From: Trichoplusia ni
Taxonomy: Eukaryota; Arthropoda; Insecta; Lepidoptera; Noctuidae
Direction of reading: 5' to 3'
Assembly (NCBI RefSeq): GCF_003590095.1
Contig: NC_039493.1
Coordinates: forward strand, 9,114,001-9,178,000
Length of the DNA: 64,000 nucleotides
Shown here: in pieces, positions 38,801-51,998 of the stretch
How the letters are laid out: every line of letters begins with the position of its first letter
Numbering within the stretch: the first letter of the stretch is position 1
Notes under the pieces: generated by a model
The model's input: the letters and a program-made list of their open reading frames with translations, nothing else
Database searches by the model: none
What the model was told of the DNA's origin: nothing
Translations under genes and position numbers: made by a program

Positions 38801-41800
38801 AATTACTAAGGTAAAACTTTTACGTCGGTAATTTGAGATTCCACGCAGAGATAATGAAGGCTCAACTCAACTGATATCAGTAGGCCGAAGTTTCGAGGTT
38901 GGATCGATCCGGTGGGCTTGTCAAACTTTATTGCAGGTCAAATTTGTGTCATGTGGGCCGTTTCTTCATGTAAACAGATATAAACTTAATACTCCATCGA
39001 TATAACATCTGTCATAAAAATGTTCGAGTCCGTTTCGCCAATAAAATTGATAAGGCTTGTTCTGCGAAGCGAGGCCTCATTACTTTACAAATGCATCGGG
39101 TTTATGTGAGTGATATAAACCGGATCATAATCATAACTCAATCTCTCGTAACATTCGGCTTCACGGCGCGACGCGGCCGTATTAACAGTTTTATGAGATC
39201 GCTCTTATATTAAAATTATTGGTACTAAAAGGAATTGTTTTTATTGTTTACCTTGATATCGATAAATGTCGACAACAAAGTAAGTATAACATGCGTGGAG
39301 AATCCAAGCAGATAACAGGCATTCCCATTACACCGTGCTATCGTAAAATACGTTTCAAGTTTGCATACTTTGTCGCATCTAGTATCAACAAGTAACTTTA
39401 ATGCTGCATATGTTAAGTGCTATATGTAAAATCAGAATATACTTGTACAGTTTATGGAGTTTATTCTCATTATTGAGATACATAAATTATATTCTTAAGG
39501 TTTTATTGCCTAGAATAATTAGTGTTACTTTTAAGTGTATTCATTTTAGTATTGTCTTTTATGACGTAAAAACATATTACTGCTCGAATGAAATCATGTA
39601 ATTATAGGTGCTAAAATTTATAAAGATCAAATTGGAAGTTGCAGAAATTTTATAACCCATGTTCTAGTAGTCATTGCCATACATAGAAGCATGATTCAAT
39701 AAAGAACCAAGCTATACAATTAAAATCATTACTTGTATCCAACGTTTTATTACAGTTCGCTCTCATTAATCTACAATATCATACTAACGACCCACGGTAG
39801 GATCATTTTAATTAAAATGAATTCAAGCAGCAATTTAAATAAATATACAATTCATTAAAGTGTCGAATCACATCCGGCGCGCGTATCTTATCGAGTGTTT
39901 TTGTAACCGAGCACCGAGCGAGACTACTCACTACCACAGATTAAATATCCACAGAGCCAGGAGAAAAACTTTACCTTCGAGCAATCCTTAATGCTATTGA
40001 ATTGGTCTAATGCGGCAATGTAAAGTCATGTCGCTTGACGATATGTCTATTTATGTATATGTATATATGTATTTAAAATTTTTCGTCCTCGCTCTGAGGT
40101 GTTTGACGGACTTAAAAAGTTAATGGACTTAAAATGGTTCTATGGAGCAGTCTAAGCCACTGTGCTTTGTCTGACTGCATAGACCTGCATCAAAATGCTG
40201 TATCAAAACATTTCATAAGAAATAACTTGCAAAGCTCACAAGTTGCTTAGTCTGAAAGCAAACTCTATGTGTACTTTACAGAAAACCTAAGTACCCCTTA
40301 TAGTTGATGTATCTTTGCTGCTCGGACGTATAAGTCTTTGCCTTTGTGCTGTACATACTCTGTGGCACTGCATAACCAGATCCCTGGGAAATAGAGATAA
40401 TACTTTAGACCTCATGCCGATACAACAAAAAATAATTTTGAAAATCAACCTTACTCCCGCATTAATAAAGGCGTTGTAGATATCAAGTTGTTTTCAGTTA
40501 CGTGTGGTCTACTGTAAGTCCTTTTGATTACTCGCTTATTATACTATCTACTTATTTGGTTATTTAGCGTAACATTATCGGGTTCTGTGCTGTTTGCAGA
40601 AGGGATAGCTAAATCATCATTTTTATTCACTTCAAAACGTAAGTCTCGAGATAGGTAAATAACTTTCTGCGATAAAAGGAGAAACATTTTTATTAAACTC
40701 TCTTTGAGTAAAGCTTCTTATCTCGTCTGTCTATTGTAATTTTATATCCAAGTAAAATATACTGCTTCGTTTTGATATAAAATGTAGTGATTGAGAATTT
40801 AATGGTCAAAGTAAGCAAATATACCTACGTGTAAATATTAATCTCGATAACATAATCTTGCGCAATGATTAAAATAATGCCTTTCTTTAAGATTAAATGC
40901 TAGATAGCATGTCAACTACCTATCCTTACACAAAGCAAATACATTTGTATATATATATTATACATTTATTATATAGATAGGGTCACATTGATGAGTAATA
41001 TAGAAAGGAAAGACAGGATTTAGCATCTTCTAAAGTCACTCGAAAAAAAACACAAACGTTAATAGTAATATATTTTCGTTGAATCTATCCTAAAAGCTAT
41101 TTGGTCGGTGTAAATCTTTGTTATGTAAGTTATAATATTGAAAGGCAAGCTTTCCTTCCCTCACGTAGAGCATATGTGTCATGATTTTGGGTCCATAGCC
41201 GCTTATTGGATCATAAGGATTCATCCTCTAATAGAGAATTTCGGATTTGAACTATGGCCTACGCCTTACTTGTATGCCATGAAGATGTTTTTTTAAAGGC
41301 GGTTTGTAATATCTTACAGCAATAGAAGCACAATAATTGCGGTTATCGTATAATGTATCTTGTAAGTTGTAAATACACTCTTGTTTTAGTACCGTCCGTT
41401 CAACCAGTACTTAAGTAATGTAGTCGAACTTCATTCTCAGTTCTATAATTTACTTACAAAGAATTCGGCACAAAAAACCGAACCGACAAGAATGGACATA
41501 GAAAAATGCCGTGTGATTACTTTGGAGACGAGAAAACGAAAACAATGATCGATAAAATTAACAATCCTTAACAATTATAAAACTAGACGACCTGTTTCGA
41601 AAGAACAACTTTGCTCTACAAAAAGAGAGTAAAAAACGAAATATTTCATTGTAATTAACGCGAGCGATTCTGTGTAGCGCACGCGAGCGTTCGTAGCGTA
41701 CCTACTGTACATCACAATAAACAAGCGAAAAGCAACACTTAGTATGTCAGCGATAGTGCGCGCCTGCCAAGTAAGGAGGTTCCGGGAACTTTAGAGGCTT

Positions 41801-42724
41801 GACATGATCTGCGGAATATCAAGTACATAACGTAACTCGTCCTTCCTGTACGCGCTCACAATACCTACTAGACAACACTCGGTACTCGGCATTCCTCTAA
41901 GCCCTTCAGAAGCTTGCTCAGTAATATATAAGTATTTGACTGAAGATTGAAATTTGTTGTTTTAAGTAATGCGCAAATCGGTATTGATGACCTTTTTTTA
42001 TCTAAATGCGTATTTATTGACGCAAGTCGATGATTCTCGATATCGTTTTTTTGGTATTTTCAGAATCATCCAATTGCATAATTGATAAAAATCTCCAAAT
42101 GTAAATACAGAGTCAAAAGCGACGCTTGAATTATATTCAGTTCCAGTTATCTTATATTTAGCATAGAGTCGCTTGTATTCTATCCACAATCTCGGTTAAA
42201 TTACAATCCTGTTTACAATGAATTGGATTGATTCGGAATACAATCCGCTCGATTACGACCGTGTAATGATATCGAATGATAGAGAGGTTTCTTGATCAAA
42301 TAAACAAGCCGTTTGTATGCCTAATTATCATTTAGCTACTGATTGAGGTTATAATAGCTATGCTTATTGCATAAATAGTCTGGACAGATCTCGTTTACTT
42401 TATAAATTCGGCCTTAATTTGTGGAAACAAATTACTTTCTTAGTGAAAACAATAGTGTTCCATTAGAAGAAAATAAAATAATAATGATTATAACAGCTTA
42501 TAACGTTCCACTTTCAGGGAGGATTTGAGAATTAATTACCAGCCTAGCTCACTCCGGGTTGGCGATTTTGGAATCAAATATTTGGAAATTTGGAATCCAG
42601 GTTTCCTCACGATGTTTTACATAACCGTTTGTCAGAGGTTTGATAAAATAATTGAAAACTACATTTAACTTTAAAAAATCACAAAGGTTCTTTACGGTAA
42701 TTAAGGTATCAAAATGTATTAGTC
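32853..42724. other. Long gene-free AT-rich stretch
   Basis: No gene, RNA gene or complete transposon is recognised across about 10 kb. A moderately GC-rich segment at 37,500-37,640 is open on the + strand for about 55 codons but without a convincing start or known product. The frame at 35062-35319 has no ATG start and no similarity I recognise. TA-rich sequence at 40,940-40,980 is a simple repeat. Confidence 0.4.
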
Positions 42725-42835
42725 TGCGTTGGGATCGAACTTGCAACCTTGTGCATATAATATTGTTTATTCCATACAAAATTCCTTATCCATTAGATTA
42801 CTACTCTCCTGGAGAAAATTATTTACTTCCACGAG
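42725..42835 (-). mobile_element. tRNA-derived SINE relic
   Basis: On the minus strand gcaagttcgatccc (complement near 42,731-42,744) is a good B box, and taatctaatggataagg upstream resembles an A box. The A-to-B spacing is longer than in a tRNA. It is degenerate, and the body cannot be delimited precisely. Confidence 0.45.
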
Positions 42836-43349
42836 ACCACGACGTCCACGACAGAAGCGGTATTTATAAACGACTGGGATCTGTTTAAATGGTAGCTGTC
42901 TGCCTGCCAATCAGTAAGTGGTCGTAGTGAGTGCATGCTTAAGCAACTCTTATTATTATTGTTTCTCTAGAATACATAAATAATGTATTACGTCGACTGT
43001 GTCGAGGCTGGAATCAAGGCTGTTTACTAGTGTTACAAATTTCGTACGGATAATTACGCATTAAAACGGTAACCTTGATGTCTTCGCTAAATATTACAGA
43101 TAAGACTTACTAGACCCCGAATACTCAAACGCAATTTTACTTCAAGATATTATTTATTGTTGTGACGTAATTCCGTTACGGCTCTGGATTATCCGTGCAG
43201 TGTTGTTTTATAGTAATTTTGGCGCGTTGGAAAGTAGGATACAGGACATATATTCTTTTCGGTAGCCTGTGTTTGGGCAGCCCGTAAAGTTGCGTGTGTT
43301 TAACATTTTTTACGTAGTCTCGCCACTTTATACGTTAATTGAAAGCTTT

Positions 43350-43412
43350 ATCATTGCGTACTTACTTTTCTATTGGTTTATTAAATAAACCAATAGAAAA
43401 GTACGCAATGAT
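43350..43412. repeat. Near-perfect long palindrome
   Basis: The left arm atcattgcgtac + ttttctattggtttatt pairs with the right arm aaataaaccaatagaaaa + gtacgcaatgat. The only interruption is a 4-base insertion (ttac) in the left arm. There is essentially no loop, so the sequence can extrude as a cruciform of about 29 pairs. No coding capacity and no clear target duplication. Confidence 0.75.
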
Positions 43413-43667
43413 ACAAATAACGTTGATCTGTATAGATAGTATAACCTCCAAACTCAGTTCAAAAGATCTCGAGATTACCCCTACAACTTTACAAACTCAC
43501 ATATTGTAACTCAAATATTTCTATACATTAATTTACGGGACAGCTCAAAACAAGCATCTTTCGGGTGATAACAAAAGCAGCATATTGACAAAGATCAGTA
43601 AATATTAGTGCTAAGTAAGAACCTGTAGGTATTGACGAAGACTCACGTTGTACCTAACACGTTAACC

Positions 43668-43687
43668 ATTAAAACTATAGTTTTAAT
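43668..43687. repeat. Perfect 20-bp palindrome
   Basis: attaaaactatagttttaat equals its own reverse complement. It could be a binding site for a dimeric factor or chance. Confidence 0.6.
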
Positions 43688-43689
43688 AG

Positions 43690-45599
43690 TTGAGTCACGC
43701 TCCCGCGGCGCGGCACACGAGCTTGGTTTACAATGATGTTCACATACAGTTACTGCTTAAATTAAACGTGCGCAGTATGACCAGTGGCCACTGTATAAGC
43801 AATTAGTCAAGCGACTGTAATATACATCTGAGAACATGCGGTGAGACTACGTTTGCAGCTTTGATTGTTATTTACCATTTGTGTAGTAGATTCTGAAGAC
43901 TACTATTGTTTTTAATTGTTTTGTAGTTGCAACTGATAAAAAACCAAATAAACTGTTACATAATATTACTCAAATTGTTTGATCGAAATTCTGATCCGAG
44001 ATGGAGGAAGAGGTGATGGACGCAACTACTAGTATATTGCGCACTAAATACTATACAAGCCTTTTATACTATAACAGCTTAAAACTTAAAGAAAATAAAT
44101 CAAAATATATTTTTAAGAGGAGGTGTAGCCTCTAACCCCCTAAATCCGCTTCCAGGGCTTTTCATTCATACATTCATAAAAATGCGTAGGTGTGACCATC
44201 CTCTATTTTGACATAGATAGATGTACTTTATGGTGATAACTCTGTTAGACCTTGACGTCAGCATAAAAATAATAAGCTGTGGAAGTGTAGGCGAGACATA
44301 ATGCAAATAAATAAGATTTATAGAATGATAATCTTGATGTAGCTGCGTATTGAGCAATGAATAACTTGATTTATATGGCCATGCTTAACAAAGACTATTG
44401 GTATACGGTAGTAGTACACTATTTAACCATTAGTTAGTTCTCTAGAATATGCAACCTATACCAATGTAACGTAAAAATACAGTCGAGAGTCGAGATTGAA
44501 CAAATGAAAAGTTGATACACAAAATGAAAACGACAATAGCGTGTACAGGTAATTTGGGGATATAAAGGCGAACAAACAAAAACAATAGAAGCAATAATGA
44601 AATTCGCAGTAGCGTTCCCCTGCGTCCCAATTCCTGACAGCCCTCTAGCCCTCGCAATCGTTTGCTGGAATAAATGGTGCACGAAAAATTTATGTCGTCA
44701 GCGATTCTTTCCGGCCCAGATTTGGTCGGCCCACTTCTCAGCACCCTGCCCTCCCTTTGTGGCTATTCACTAACTAGTACCACCCTTCCATACATCAACT
44801 TTTTCTGGGTACAATTGCTCTTTGGTCCTGAAAAATTACGAACATTTCATGGGACAAGTCTATTTCAGCTTGTGCTCAAAGATAAATTGACTTGTTAACG
44901 TTTTTGTATTTTTTATTTTGCACTTGACATATTTTAAACTGAAGGCTTATCTGATAGAGTTGCAAATATTGTAATGTATATGTCACTTTTACAGTTGTTG
45001 CTCAAGCATATCTAGTCTACTTATCAAAATGTCGAATTCGAAAACTCCTTTTCACTTTACGTAAAGTCACTAAACCAGATCGAAATTCCTATATGTATGA
45101 AATAAATATTACCCTGTTTGTTTTGGCTGTCTTATATTTCCAAAGACGTCCTGTAATTAAAACTAGTTCAAATATGGAATGTGTGTACACTGTCACCAGT
45201 GTGTCAACATTACGTGGTGTGGACGCAGCGCGACTGTTGTTCAAACAGACAGTACCCCCAACCTAATTTATATACGGACACGTGGAGCCCGCGGCTCAAA
45301 ATCAACCGAATTGTGCGTTTCCATTACTCAGCCCTTCGTCACCGGCACCAGTTTAGGCCTGCATCTAATAACATCCTTCACTTATTTTTAGTCAAGTCAA
45401 AATAGAGTGGCACTGGAAAACTATTAATAAACTAAGTGTAAAATGTTTAATAAAATTCAAATGTTATGGTTGTTTAGAATAATAAAGGTTACGAGTTTCA
45501 CATCAAGAAAACCACACCGTGACCTAAAAACACAGACCGTGATACAAATTAATCCAATAAGTACAAAAAACATTTGACCGTCACTAAAATAGCCGCGAA
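43690..45599. other. Gene-free stretch
   Basis: Overlapping short frames on both strands (44434-44898) have no coding similarity that I recognise. Confidence 0.4.
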
Positions 45600-45720
45600 G
45601 ACGACGCGTTTATAAAAGGAAACAGTTCCCGAAACGCGCGCCGCACCGTCACATGCAGTTGTGTCACACAGCCCGCTGGCTGCGCGCACGCATGTTTACC
45701 CGTTGCTTTAATTATCCACC
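45600..45720 (+). promoter_or_regulatory. Candidate TATA promoter in a GC-rich patch
   Basis: TATAAAAG at 45611-45618 is followed by a GC-rich stretch (gaaacgcgcgccgcaccgtc) and a gtcacat sequence whose A lies 40 bases downstream of the TATA start, somewhat far for an initiator. GC-rich sequence continues to about 45,710. The downstream frame 45742-46065 has no ATG start and no recognised similarity. Confidence 0.25.
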
Positions 45721-46139
45721 AGTCGTAAATCTCGAGGTGTAGTGCAGCATTACCTTAATGTACATACACTTGATAAATATCTAACACGAACCCACATGCT
45801 AACATTATGTCATACAGAATATTATGAAACGATGCAGTCTCTACATAATAGTTCACTGCGAGCTCTACATGTTACACTTAACCAACTGGTTATCGGGGCA
45901 CAGGCGAGCTCTGAGCGACCTGAACCGCTCCAATTTATCTTGTTCACTGATAAACTGGGCGGAGGACATTTGGTGTCGGCCGGAGTTTCAAGTGTCGTAA
46001 AAAAAACTTCGAAGCTTGCTTTAAAACTGACAATGACCTTGTGTTCTGTTCAATTATCTCATTAGTTACATCGATTTGAGTCGTATAAAATTATGAACAG
46101 TTACGGCTTAATTCATGATCATGTGAATGTACAAATATC

Positions 46140-46440
46140 AATAGCTCAGTGGGCAGTAGCATGGTGAGCGGCGCGGTCTGAGTCATCAGCGGCAGTCTGC
46201 AGTAAACATGCGTCGGGCATGAGCATCGTTGAAGCGGAGATGGCCCACTCGTCGCTGAGCGCACCTTACGTTGAAGAATCGGTACCAATTAGGAAGTGCT
46301 GGGAGCACGGCGGGCGGCACATCGAGGTCGTCGCACGAGCGCTGGCAGCGCGCCAGCTCACACCCGACTCTTCTATAATTTTAACAATTTGCACTTAAAT
46401 CCTGCGCTGCCCCGGGACGTGGAATAACTAGTGCACTACG
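46140..46440. other. GC-rich patch with open frames on both strands
   Basis: On the + strand an ATG at 46219 opens 59 codons (stop 46396-46398). On the - strand 46372-46270 forms a 103-bp candidate exon: acceptor attatag, 34 open codons including GCELARCQRSCDDLDVPPAV, and donor AAC|GTAAGG. Both frames have high G/C third positions, which GC richness alone could cause. A TCAGT initiator-like motif lies at about 46143. I do not recognise either peptide. It could be an exon, a promoter, or a conserved element. Confidence 0.25.
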
Positions 46441-49065
46441 CCAGTTGCCTTCGGTGCCAACGAATTACTTTAAAATTATGAATCTTATTAGTTAATAATA
46501 CTCATACGAGGCAAATTATTGAAATACCATTTTTACAAACATAACTTCAATTGTAAGTAAATTAATAAGTTAAAAAAAAGCCTAATTTACAATAGCCTGT
46601 AACATCATGTTGTCCGATCAAGTGATTGTGAAGTTTCTGGCTGATTCACGGCCGACATTTAATCTGCATTCATGTTTGAGTGGCTACATGTTAAACATAA
46701 TACTTGCTGCGTTCGATTAGTGCAAATGAGCGAGCGCCTCTCCGTAATGTTCTCGCCTTACTGTAATGTTAATCCTGCCCACACAGAGGCCTGCAGCTAT
46801 TTTGATTACATACCTATATCTATAAGTTAATATGCGGAAATATATGGCGGTTCATGATCCAGTGCTAAATATTGTGCCCGAAAATACAATATAATTTTTT
46901 CAGGTAATTGTATAGTTTTAAAATTGAAAGATTTATTTATTCGTCTCTTCCTAATTCAAAACAATCCTTCTTTCACGGTATTGTATAGAATCTACTTATC
47001 ATACATTTCTAATCGAATGGAATTCTTTTATTAAATAGTTTTAATATGACGACGTGTATGAATGCTGGGTGCATTGTTCGTATTCAATAGTTAATATTAA
47101 TATCGACTGTTTAATAATTTATTTAAATAGAAACATGTATAGTTTATGTAGTAGCTGGTCGCGCGTTTGTGTTTTTACGTGAAGATATAAATATTATTGA
47201 TTAGTTGATTAGTATAATAGGCTAGCAGTTAGTAAATAACTATATTCACAATAAAACGTTTATTTCTCTAGTAACGTTGATACGGTAAGGTCATCAAGGA
47301 GTGGTATAATAAAAATCTGAAATTTCGTTTCGGTATTGAATTTGTCTTGCTTAACATTTTGGTAAACTTTACGCCGATTAAGGTCGTGTTTCCTTAACAG
47401 TACAATGGTTCGAGTACACACCGGTGTAACAGGAGCCGGCGGTTATTAGCGCAGATGACTCGCCGCTTTGCCCACAGCCGCGACCCCACCGAAACTGCAG
47501 CATAACCAGCCTTAATACGCTGCGCATTCAAAAGCTTCATCACCGAAATACATAATGGAGACATTCATTGTTGTATTCACAGGTTGTAAGGCCCACGTGC
47601 GACATTCACGCTCAAAAACCTGACTGCTTTTAATTTAAAATAAGCTCTTGAAATGTTAAGGAGTCTCCAAACTAAAGAATACAAACAAATATATTCGAGC
47701 GGTATAATGGGTTCGGTAATGACTCGTCATTTGAGTCGGGCTGTTTCGTTACAGACGAAGAACAAAGAGTCTCGCCACGCTCCTGTTAATTCCTCGGCAC
47801 TTTCCCAGTGCAGTGACGTTAAAAAGGAAGTCACGGAGCGAGGTTCGTTGCCACGAGTCCGCGCGTCTTAATAACACCCTCGCCGTGAACTCTGCACACG
47901 TGAAAACGAAAGTTAAGTACTGTTTGGAAGAAAGTATGCATGTTTACCGTGGTTAGTAAAAAAACATCGGCTTCGTTACCGCATTTGTTAGGTTCGACGT
48001 TTTGAAGTCCAAGTAAAAGTTATGATGACTATCACATCCATTGATAAATGAGTTGAAGTTAAAATTACAGACTGGCCAGTTGATATTTAATGGAATTATC
48101 TTTTATTAGTTCTCGGTTAAAGGAAAATTTTATAATGTATGACTGATGACTTGTCCTCATTATTCGAGATTCCTATTATTTTCGTGATAACCTCAGATTG
48201 TTGGTCAACCAATTACTTTATTTACTGGTAGGCTTAATTTACATATATATTTTTATTGCTCATTATAAATAATTATCACGTTTTAACTGTAATTATTTTG
48301 AAATTACAGTAATAATGGTTTAATTGGGTTACTTTGGAACCTTGGGGTTTCACAACTAATCTAATTACATAGGAGGCCTATATACTTGGTAAAACCAACC
48401 TTTATTGTGCCCAATTATAAATATATTTATTTGACCAACACTTACTGAGTAAAAGAGCTACGTATAGCTCTTTTACTACAATTTCGATGACCTAAAATCG
48501 ATATCTAACTGAAATATTTGTGAAGTTTAATAGCTTTCTAGTATTTCCTAAATTAAGAAGTGCCATTTAGCTCCTTTTAATTGAATTTTGTAATAAATTT
48601 TGAAAAGAAAGTTTCAGAAAATCATAATTCAAACCAAAGGATAATTTCAATTTTACGATCGAAGACCACTGGCTGACTTTTTAATGTTTTTCAATTCAAA
48701 AGAATTTGAAATCGCCATTACGGTAAAAATAATACTCTGCATAAATTCTCAATAATTGCATTATAAAATTGTAATACGAAAATTTACCGCTTTGTTTAAT
48801 GATTAAATTTTATTGGGTGCGTTTAAATGTTTACGATGAATTTTATAACACTTACATTGAAATATTACTTAGTTGTTGTTAGTCAATTTCAATATGGACT
48901 GAGTACATTGAAATTCAAGTGCCCCAAACTGCACAGCATTAGATGCTATCGCCTTAACTTTAAGATCCCTTAGCTCTACAAAAATCTTTTTTTTCTCTAT
49001 TAAACTAGATGTCAGGAACACGGTAACAATAGCAGATATACAGATACATATCAGATCATGCCATC
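46441..49065. other. Gene-free stretch with one small hairpin
   Basis: No gene is recognised. A GC-rich spot lies at 47,430-47,520, and the small hairpin at 48,449-48,476 is listed separately. The frame at 47653-47871 begins with a true ATG (72 codons), but its composition is not convincing. Confidence 0.4.
48449..48476. repeat. Perfect 12-bp inverted repeat
   Basis: gtaaaagagcta and tagctcttttac flank a 4-base cgta loop. It is a short stem-loop without known function. Confidence 0.65.
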
Positions 49066-49146
49066 GACGTCTGTCCGTTCGTCTGTCAAAGGGCTATAAC
49101 TCATGAACCATGATAGCTAGACATTTGAAATTGTCACATTTGGGAT
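49066..49146 (+). repeat. Interspersed repeat family A, partial copy 3
   Basis: This contains gacgtctgtccgttcgtctg, ataactcatgaacc and the core atgatagctagacatttgaa, the middle part of the family. It is followed closely by a Helitron-like element in the opposite orientation. Confidence 0.6.
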
Positions 49147-49187
49147 GTTCGAAAATCCTACTTGCAATCGGTCATTTTTATATTTAA

Positions 49188-49432
49188 CTAGCTGTTGCCT
49201 GCGACTTCGTCCCCGTGGGTAGAAGATATAAGTTATGATTTATACCTGCCCTGTTTTTTTCACATTGTCCATTGTATCTTCGCTCCTTTTAGTCGCAGCG
49301 TGATGGTTTATAGCCTAAAGCCTTAATCGATGAATAGTCTATTCAACACAAAAATAATTTTTGAATTTGGACCCCTAGTTCCTGAGATTAGCGCGTTCAA
49401 ACAAACTCTTCAGCTTTATATATTAGTATAGA
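49188..49432 (-). mobile_element. Short Helitron-like element (minus strand)
   Basis: Read on the minus strand it begins TC near 49,432 (tctatactaatatataaagc), has aatctcaggaactagggg and 'gtgttgaatagactattc' inside, and ends with the tail cgaagtcgcaggcaacag + CTAG (complement at 49188-49191). The tail hairpin matches that of the copy at 6565-6772, while the 5' interior differs, so it is another subfamily of the same group. Confidence 0.7.
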
Positions 49433-49886
49433 TATAGATGGAAATTATGAAAGACAAAACCATAGAATGCGTGTTGAATTCATTCAAAACATAGTAGGTA
49501 AAAGAACTATGACAAATATTTAACGAATGTGGAATACAATTAGTAAACAAGATCAAGTATTACGATCCATACTTAGAACAAAGTCAGACGAGTTATAATT
49601 ATCTGCCGTCGATAAAGCACTGGTTAGCAGCTATAAGCGATTTAAATTATCCTGTAAAGTACTACCCTACATGGCAACTTGTTTTGCCTTTACGAAACTT
49701 TAACTTGAATTGTGATGTTAAGATATCTTGTGCTATCTATAGATAGAGTAGAGCTAATGTGGTGAGGAGACAATTATGTGCTTATACGGACCTTGGTTTA
49801 TGTTTTAAATACCACAATTAACAGTTCAAAAAATTGACATCAAATTGAGTGTTTGAGAACGTTTTTTGGTAATAATTTATTTAGTT

Positions 49887-50003
49887 TGAGATTCTGTACC
49901 CAAAGCGTAAAAACGGAACTGTTTCACTGAGGCTCCGCAGTCTGTCCGTCTGACACCAGGCTGTGTTCCGAACCGTGATAGCTAGACAGTTGAAATTTTA
50001 TTT
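49887..50003 (+). repeat. Interspersed repeat family A, copy 4
   Basis: This is the best-preserved + copy: attctgtacccaaagcgtaa, aaacggaac, aggctccgcagtctgtccg, 'accaggctgtgttccg', and the core accgtgatagctagacagtt followed by gaaattt. Confidence 0.7.
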
Positions 50004-51998
50004 ATCAGTAGAACCGATTTGTTTTTCTTGAGCGTTTGTCTTAGTGTTGTGAGTCCGACTCGCACTTGTGCGATTTTATTTGAAAAGATTTTTATTTCCG
50101 AAGGCATTAATGGAGTTGAGAATTAAGGAGTATACGTAGGCCTACATCTCACAGTGTTTGGATGAATAATGTTGTCGTTAAATACTTTTTTTAAAAGTAA
50201 AATAATGTTTCTTAAAATGCCCATCATGTTAATATACATACACGGGTTTCTAAGAAGGATTACGCGATGAGTTTACAGGCTGTGTTTGTGCTTTCTCATC
50301 TAAAGTATTAATACGAGAATAAAATATGTATTGTTTGGAATAAAATAATAATTGTGTGAACTCTCACATTCTCTATGCTTTAAGGAATCAATGGTTTATG
50401 GTTATGGGAATGTATTGATATCATAACCTATTGTTTTGATATCCATTTATGTTTGATTCTAACAAGCGTTGTATTGAGTTCCACAACATGCTTATCTTTA
50501 TAATGAAAAATATAGTTTACCCTTTCCCTGCCTATGTCAACAATGATTCCGATTGTATGTGACATAACAAAAGATTTCTGAGATTTTTTCCTTGTTCGTG
50601 CTTTTGAAATATTTTTATGAAACCCGTAAAGTTTTAATGCAAAATTTCATAAAGCGTTCACTAGAATGATTTATGAAATTTCACTTAGGTATAAGTGTTA
50701 GGGTGAAATGAGTGTAGGTAATGTTGATAAATGGTAATATTTTTTTTGTTTTCGTGTTCCTTATAACAGGCATAATTACGAAATAAAATACGTTTTATGT
50801 GCTACACGTGGGTAAATATTACCTCGGTACACATATCTACGGACCTACTTATTTCTCTGTTTAAATATTAATTCCTAAACAAAATATCAAGTTCATTTAC
50901 TGTTACGCGTATAGTCGACTTCCATCAAACTATGTCGTTTTAAACACCATCGTGGAAGGCTTCGCCATAGAACGCGAGTGGACGATCCAGGGGCTTCGGA
51001 GTGCAGCCAAACCAGTACCCATTAGTGAGCCTAGCCGCAAAAACAACAGAACGAATCGGGAATGCGCCCTGGATCAGGCTCCACGCGTGTGTTGCTAGAT
51101 ACGAGCGATTATCCTTTACTGCAGCAGAATTTGGTCCATATTGATTACTAAATAATAAATAAAAACTTACTGCAAATCTATCGGATGTAATTAATAAACC
51201 GTGAGTAGTTAACCAATCGTGACAGTTTTGTAAAAAGTTTATTTTCAGTAATAGTTATCTCTAATTGAGACGGATTGTCAACGCTGTGGTGGTTGAGATA
51301 ATCAATTTTATATTACGAAACAGGAAAATAGTAAAAAAACAAAAATAAAAAAACTGATATTAGGTAAGTGAAAACGTTCGTAAAGTTAAGAAAAACAATT
51401 AGTAAAAGTTATTTAATAGATGTATAAATAGAAAAGAAAGCAAGCGATGAGAATTGGTCAAGTGAATCCGGAGTCAATGTTTAACTGAAGCAGTAACAGC
51501 TATTTAATGGTTATTACACGCGCACAATCTTATCACGTAAGTTTGTGGTCCCAGTGGTAAGTACTAACTACCTGTAATACGCCAGCGCTTAGCGGAGGTT
51601 CCCTAACACGTTATCAGCGCAACTGGGAACTTAAATGTACAGTGCATAAATATTTTTCATAGGCTGGCACCCCGATATCGTTTCCATTAGGTAGTAAAAT
51701 AGCACACGTCTCCGCAAGGACCTCATTTACGATGAATAGCCATCCGATCATGAACAATCCGGTTCTATGGTTTAATTACGCGTTCTTTAACGTAAGTTAC
51801 GCATTGTTTCGTATCTAAATGTACTTGCTGTGAATAACATGGATGTCTGTGAACCTTTACGGAATATAGAGGTATTGCTTTTTACGACGAGCAGCTACCA
51901 CCACGCAGCCAGTTCTTCATTACTTTTAAGTATTTACTCGTAAATGTTGGAATATTTTTTTGCAATATTTTTTTTCCGCTTTGTCGTGTTGCAAGTTT
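50004..51998. other. Gene-free stretch
   Basis: No gene, RNA gene or complete element is recognised. Confidence 0.4.
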
